A DNA stretch of 9,806 bases, taken from JAEUSI01 sp036782915 (GTDB taxonomy: Bacteria > Bacteroidota > Ignavibacteria > Tepidaquicellales > Tepidaquicellaceae). Below are positions 6,928-9,806 of the stretch, in pieces. Under the pieces are notes generated by a model. That model was not told where the DNA came from. It worked only from the letters and a program-made list of their open reading frames with translations, and made no database searches. The stretch lies in NCBI GenBank assembly GCA_036782915.1, contig DAIPYE010000125.1, positions 1 through 9,806 of the forward strand, in the 5' to 3' direction. The translations under genes and the position numbers were made by a program. The first letter of the stretch is position 1, and each line of letters begins with the position of its first letter.

Positions 6928-7075
6928 AAGGAATCTCCTCCATTTTTTTTATGTAATTATTATCAACTTTATAAGTCCAGTAAAAGACACCTATAAAGAA
7001 TATGAAAAACACCAGTAATGAAAAAACAGGGAAAATATCTATCCCGTCTATCAGCTCAAAATAATGTTTGAACAT
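6908..7075 (-). CDS. ccoQ: cbb3 oxidase small subunit CcoQ/FixQ-like
   Basis: A 55-residue peptide begins MFKHYFELIDGIDIFPVF. It has one membrane helix (about residues 16-34, ending GVFYWTYK) and a charged tail (KKMEEIPFEKNGE). Size, single helix and position between ccoNO and ccoP match CcoQ, which stabilises the complex and links CcoP to the core. Sequence conservation in this family is low, so the name rests largely on context. The ATG at 7075 lies 43 bp after the ccoNO stop without a Shine-Dalgarno sequence. The 3' end overlaps the start of ccoP. Confidence 0.82.
   Translation of the reverse strand: MFKHYFELIDGIDIFPVFSLLVFFIFFIGVFYWTYKVDNNYIKKMEEIPFEKNGE
6935..6941 (-). promoter_or_regulatory. 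Shine-Dalgarno sequence of ccoP
   Basis: GGAGGAG on the minus strand lies inside the end of ccoQ. It is 7 nt from the TTG at 6927 and 16 nt from the ATG at 6918. It is the only consensus-length Shine-Dalgarno sequence seen before a start in this window, and its spacing argues for TTG initiation of ccoP. It also spells Glu-Glu codons of CcoQ, so coincidence is not excluded. Confidence 0.5.
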
Positions 7076-7118
7076 TTTTAAATTTATATTTTAATTTTTA
7101 AGATTATTAAGTTTAATT

Positions 7119-9285
7119 TTATTTGTTAATCTTCAGTGAATCAACTTTTATATCTGTTCCAAGTCTCTGCAGATAAGCTATCAATGCAATTATCTCTTTA
7201 TCGTTGCCGACGGTTACATCATTCTTTTTCAGATCATCTGATATCAGAGTACCCTGCTTTAATAATTCGTCTACAGCTTCATTCTCAAATCCCGGAGGGT
7301 AGGGAACACCAAGTTTTCTCATCCCGTTGATCTTTGCCGGCGTGGAAGCAATATCAGTTGTCTGCGTGATCAGCCAGTTGTATGAAGGCATTAATGATCC
7401 GGGCGACATAGTTCTGGGATTTTCCATGTGATAAAAATGCCAGAGATTCGGATATTTCATTCCTTCTCTCTGAAGGTCAGGTCCTGTTCGCTTTGAGCCC
7501 CAGAGGAACGGATGGTCATAAACAAATTCACCAGCTTTTGAGTATTCGCCGTATCTTTCTGTTTCACTTCTGAAAGGTCTGATCATTTGCGAATGACAAT
7601 TATTACAACCTTCTCTTATGTAAATGTCTCTTCCCTGAAGTTCAAGCGGCGAATATGGTTTAACGGATAAGATCGTCGGGATATTTGATTTTATCAGAAA
7701 AGTCGGGATCAGTTCGATTATCCCACCGATTAAAATCGCAATTGTTGCCAGTATTGCAAATTTACCCGGACGGGATTCGATCCATTTATGCCGGGTTTCA
7801 TTTTTGTTGTTTGTGTCTTTTATAAGAGCAGGCGCTTCAGCGTCTTCGTTTTCGACAAGTTTGCCTGCTTTTGCTGTTTTGACAAGATTATATGCCATTA
7901 CAAAAACACCTATAAGGTAAAGAATTCCACCGATGGATCTCATTTTGTACATCGGAATTATTTTGATTACAGTTTCAAGAAAGTTAGGATATTGCAACAG
8001 ACCTTCTTCTGTAAACTGTTTCCACATTAAGGACTGAGTAACACCAGCCCAGTAAAGAGGGACAGCATAAAAAACTATTCCAAGTGTTCCGATCCAGAAA
8101 TGAAAATTCGCCATTTTTGTAGAATACAGTTTTGTTCTGTACATCACAGGTATCAGCCAGTATAAAATTCCGAATGTCAGAAACCCGTTCCAGCCGAGCG
8201 CGCCGACATGAACGTGTGCTACAATCCAGTCTGTAAAGTGCGCAATTGCATTTACATTTTTCAAAGAAAGCATCGGACCTTCGAAAGTTGACATTCCGTA
8301 TGCAGTAACGGCAACTACCATAAATTTCAGTACAGGTTCTTCTCTAACTTTATCCCAGGCTCCTCTCAGTGTAAGCAGCCCGTTTATCATTCCTCCCCAG
8401 GAAGGTGCTATCAGCATAATTGAAAACGCAACGCCTAAAGACTGTGCCCAGTCAGGCAATGAAGTGTAAAGAAGGTGATGTGGTCCAGCCCAGATATAAA
8501 TAAAGATCAGTGACCAAAAGTGAATTATTGATAACCGGTATGAATAGATAGGCCGGTCAGCAGCTTTTGGAAGAAAGTAATACATCATTCCCAGATAAGG
8601 TGTCGTCAGAAAAAATGCAACAGCATTATGACCGTACCACCATTGTACAAGTGCATCCTGAACTCCGGCATAAACCGGATAACTTTTGAACATCCCCACC
8701 GGCAGCTCAATGGAATTTACAATATGCAATACAGCAACTGTTACTACCGTAGCTATATAAAACCAGATAGCAACATACATATGTTTTTCACGGCGTCTGG
8801 CTAATGTGCCGAACATATTAATTGCGAATACAACCCAAACCAGCGCGATCAGAATATCTATCGGCCATTCAAGTTCAGCGTATTCCTTACTGGATGTAAA
8901 TCCCAGCGGGAGTGTAACTGCAGCGCAGACNNNNNNNNNNNNNNNNNNNNNNNNNNNNNNNNNNNNNNNNGATTATCAGCTGCCATCCCCAGAAATGTAT
9001 TTTGCTCAGTACATCACTGAACATCCTTGCTTTACTCAATCTCTGCAGAGAATAATATATTCCCATGAACATTGCATTTCCCACAAATGCAAATATAACT
9101 GCATTTGTATGCAATGGTCTGATCCTTCCAAATGTTGTGAACTGAAGCCCGAAATTCAACTCAGGATAAATAAGCTGAAGAGAAACCAGCAGTCCGACAA
9201 GCATTCCGACAATTCCCCAGATGACAGTTGCCAGTGCAAAATTCCTGACTATCCTGTTATCATAACTGAATTTTTCCAATACCAT
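7119..9285 (-). CDS. ccoNO: Fused cbb3 oxidase subunits I and II (CcoN-CcoO), interrupted by an N gap
   Basis: The catalytic haem-copper subunit CcoN is fused to the monohaem cytochrome CcoO. The part before the gap (9285-8971) encodes residues 1-105, including His59 in RIRPLHTNAV (low-spin haem b). The part after it (8930-7119) encodes 603 residues, joining as WQLII/VCAAVTLPLG. Numbered with no missing residues, the CuB ligands are His206, His256 and His257, the cross-linked Tyr is 250 (IYIWAGPHH), haem b3 binds His344, and haem b binds His346. A linker (about 454-495) leads to a membrane helix and the CcoO domain, with CNNCH (547-551) and Met619 (SLMPSYNW). Every catalytic residue is present. 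The frame break is caused by the 40-N spacer and is not a pseudogene signal. ATG 9285 lies 40 bp after ccoS. Confidence 0.95.
8931..8970. other. Assembly gap (40 N) inside ccoNO
   Basis: Forty N separate two contig ends within one gene. Forty is not a multiple of 3, so the literal sequence shifts the CcoN frame into an early stop. Both flanks end on codon boundaries of the true frame (ATC at 8971-8973 and GTC at 8928-8930 on the minus strand). The residues on each side align with adjacent residues of CcoN, so the real missing length is probably zero. Confidence 0.95.
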
Positions 9286-9325
9286 TTTTATTTTTTATTC
9301 ATTTTAAATTTACAATTGAAAGTTA

Positions 9326-9493
9326 TTACTTCTTTACCGGCTCTGAACTTTTTTCATTTTCATCAAAAAGAATTCTTACCGAAGGTGTATAAACATCTTC
9401 ATACTGACCGCTTTTTACTGACCATATAAATGCAATCAGAAAGGATCCTGCTACTACAATGCTTATAATGGCTAAAACAAAAATTACACTCAT
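9326..9493 (-). CDS. ccoS: cbb3 oxidase maturation protein CcoS/FixS
   Basis: A 55-residue peptide has an N-terminal membrane helix (MSVIFVLAIISIVVAGSFLI, residues 1-20). It is followed by FIWSVKSGQYEDVYTPSVR and ILFDE. The motif (V/A)(K/R)SGQY(D/E)D...RILFD(D/E) is diagnostic of CcoS. CcoS is needed for cofactor insertion into CcoN. The gene lies 19 bp after ccoI and 40 bp before ccoNO and ends with two stops in a row (TAA TAA). No Shine-Dalgarno sequence precedes the ATG. The gene is short and easy to miss. Confidence 0.93.
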   Translation of the reverse strand: MSVIFVLAIISIVVAGSFLIAFIWSVKSGQYEDVYTPSVRILFDENEKSSEPVKK

Positions 9494-9512
9494 TGAAAAA
9501 TGAAATATGTTT

Positions 9513-9806
9513 TTAAAGTTTTTTAAATCTTGCTAAAATACTTGTTGAAAGAGTTACAAATACAATTATTGAAATTGAATTAAAAGGCATCAGTACTGCT
9601 GCAACTAATGGTGAGAATGTTCCTCTGGCCGCAAGAAATAATCCTATGGTATTATACAGAAACGAAATTGCAAAACTGACCTTGATTATATTCATAGTTG
9701 ATTTTGAATATTCCAGAAATTTACTGACCTTGCTGAATTCCGATGCTTCCATAATAGCATCACAGGAAGGTGAAAAATTTGTAATATCTTCAGAAACTGT
9801 TATTCC
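9513..9806 (-). CDS. ccoI: Copper-transporting P-type ATPase CcoI/FixI (3' end only)
   Basis: The frame is open to the window edge, giving the last 97 residues. It starts GITVSEDITNFSPSCDAI, the end of the P-type ATPase phosphorylation domain, where this region normally reads G-I-x-(V/I)-x-(D/E)-x-x-x-x-F-x-P-x-x-D-A-I. Two final membrane helices follow: about 38-62, and about 63-92 containing SPLVAAVLMPFNSISIIVF, a segment characteristic of CcoI. The metal-binding, CPC and DKTGT motifs lie off the window. CcoI supplies copper for the CuB centre. The internal Met at 9752 is not the start. It is the first visible gene of the operon. Confidence 0.92.
   Translation of the reverse strand, partial: GITVSEDITNFSPSCDAIMEASEFSKVSKFLEYSKSTMNIIKVSFAISFLYNTIGLFLAARGTFSPLVAAVLMPFNSISIIVFVTLSTSILARFKKL

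Noticed and set aside
7099..7136. Possible hairpin AAGATTA / TAATCTT at the end of ccoNO
   Set aside because: The arms are 7 bp, A/T only, with a loop of about 20 nt and no T-run. It is too weak to call a terminator, and the downstream genes must be co-expressed.
8887..9285. Truncated CcoN or pseudogene ending after the N run
   Set aside because: The stop arises only in the frame created by 40 N (not divisible by 3). The correct frame continues through 8930 into the rest of CcoN with all ligands present.
8806..9429. Long + strand open frame (207 codons) across the N gap
   Set aside because: It is antisense to ccoNO and ccoS, is open only because N codons are read through, and its translation has no recognisable domain, while the minus strand encodes clear CcoN and CcoS.

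Overview
The window reads as a scaffolded draft contig of an AT-rich, Gram-negative bacterium of the Bacteroidota/Chlorobi/Ignavibacteria assemblage. Three things support this, by inference rather than by any marker gene: a secreted protein ending in dockerin-like calcium repeats, cbb3 oxidase genes with fused CcoN and CcoO and a CcoP with one haem c, and A-rich start-codon leaders that mostly lack a Shine-Dalgarno sequence. One TAnnTTTG promoter motif, typical of Bacteroidota, is also present. A run of 40 N lies at 8931-8970.

Left part, + strand (1-3244). It starts with the C-terminal 159 residues of a large secreted protein that ends in two dockerin/EF-hand-like loops. Next comes an intergenic patch (482-703) with two opposing arrays of a 7-bp repeat and a good sigma-70-type promoter. 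Then follow a MarR-GNAT fusion regulator, a possible 31-codon ORF, and an exported S41 (IRBP/C-terminal-processing type) serine peptidase. The same 16-bp A/T palindrome lies on both sides of the peptidase gene.

Right part, - strand (9806 to 3327). This is an almost complete cbb3-type cytochrome c oxidase locus, transcribed right to left: ccoI (3' end only), ccoS, ccoNO fusion, ccoQ, ccoP, ccoG, ccoH, then a Crp/Fnr regulator. Spacings between the cco genes are -20 to about 43 bp, so they probably form one operon whose promoter lies beyond the right edge. CcoNO and CcoP, with CcoQ, form the oxidase that reduces O2 at very low concentration. CcoI (copper P-type ATPase), CcoG (Fe-S copper reductase), CcoH and CcoS assemble it. 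The Fnr protein keeps four cysteines in positions matching the [4Fe-4S] ligands of E. coli FNR, so it is a likely oxygen sensor for this locus.

The main corrections are these. The oxidase gene appears broken only because the 40-N spacer shifts the frame; residue spacing indicates that essentially no coding sequence is missing. Two very short genes (ccoQ and ccoS, 55 codons each) are easily overlooked. I found no complete new system. The most unusual DNA structure is the head-to-head heptamer array at 483-608.
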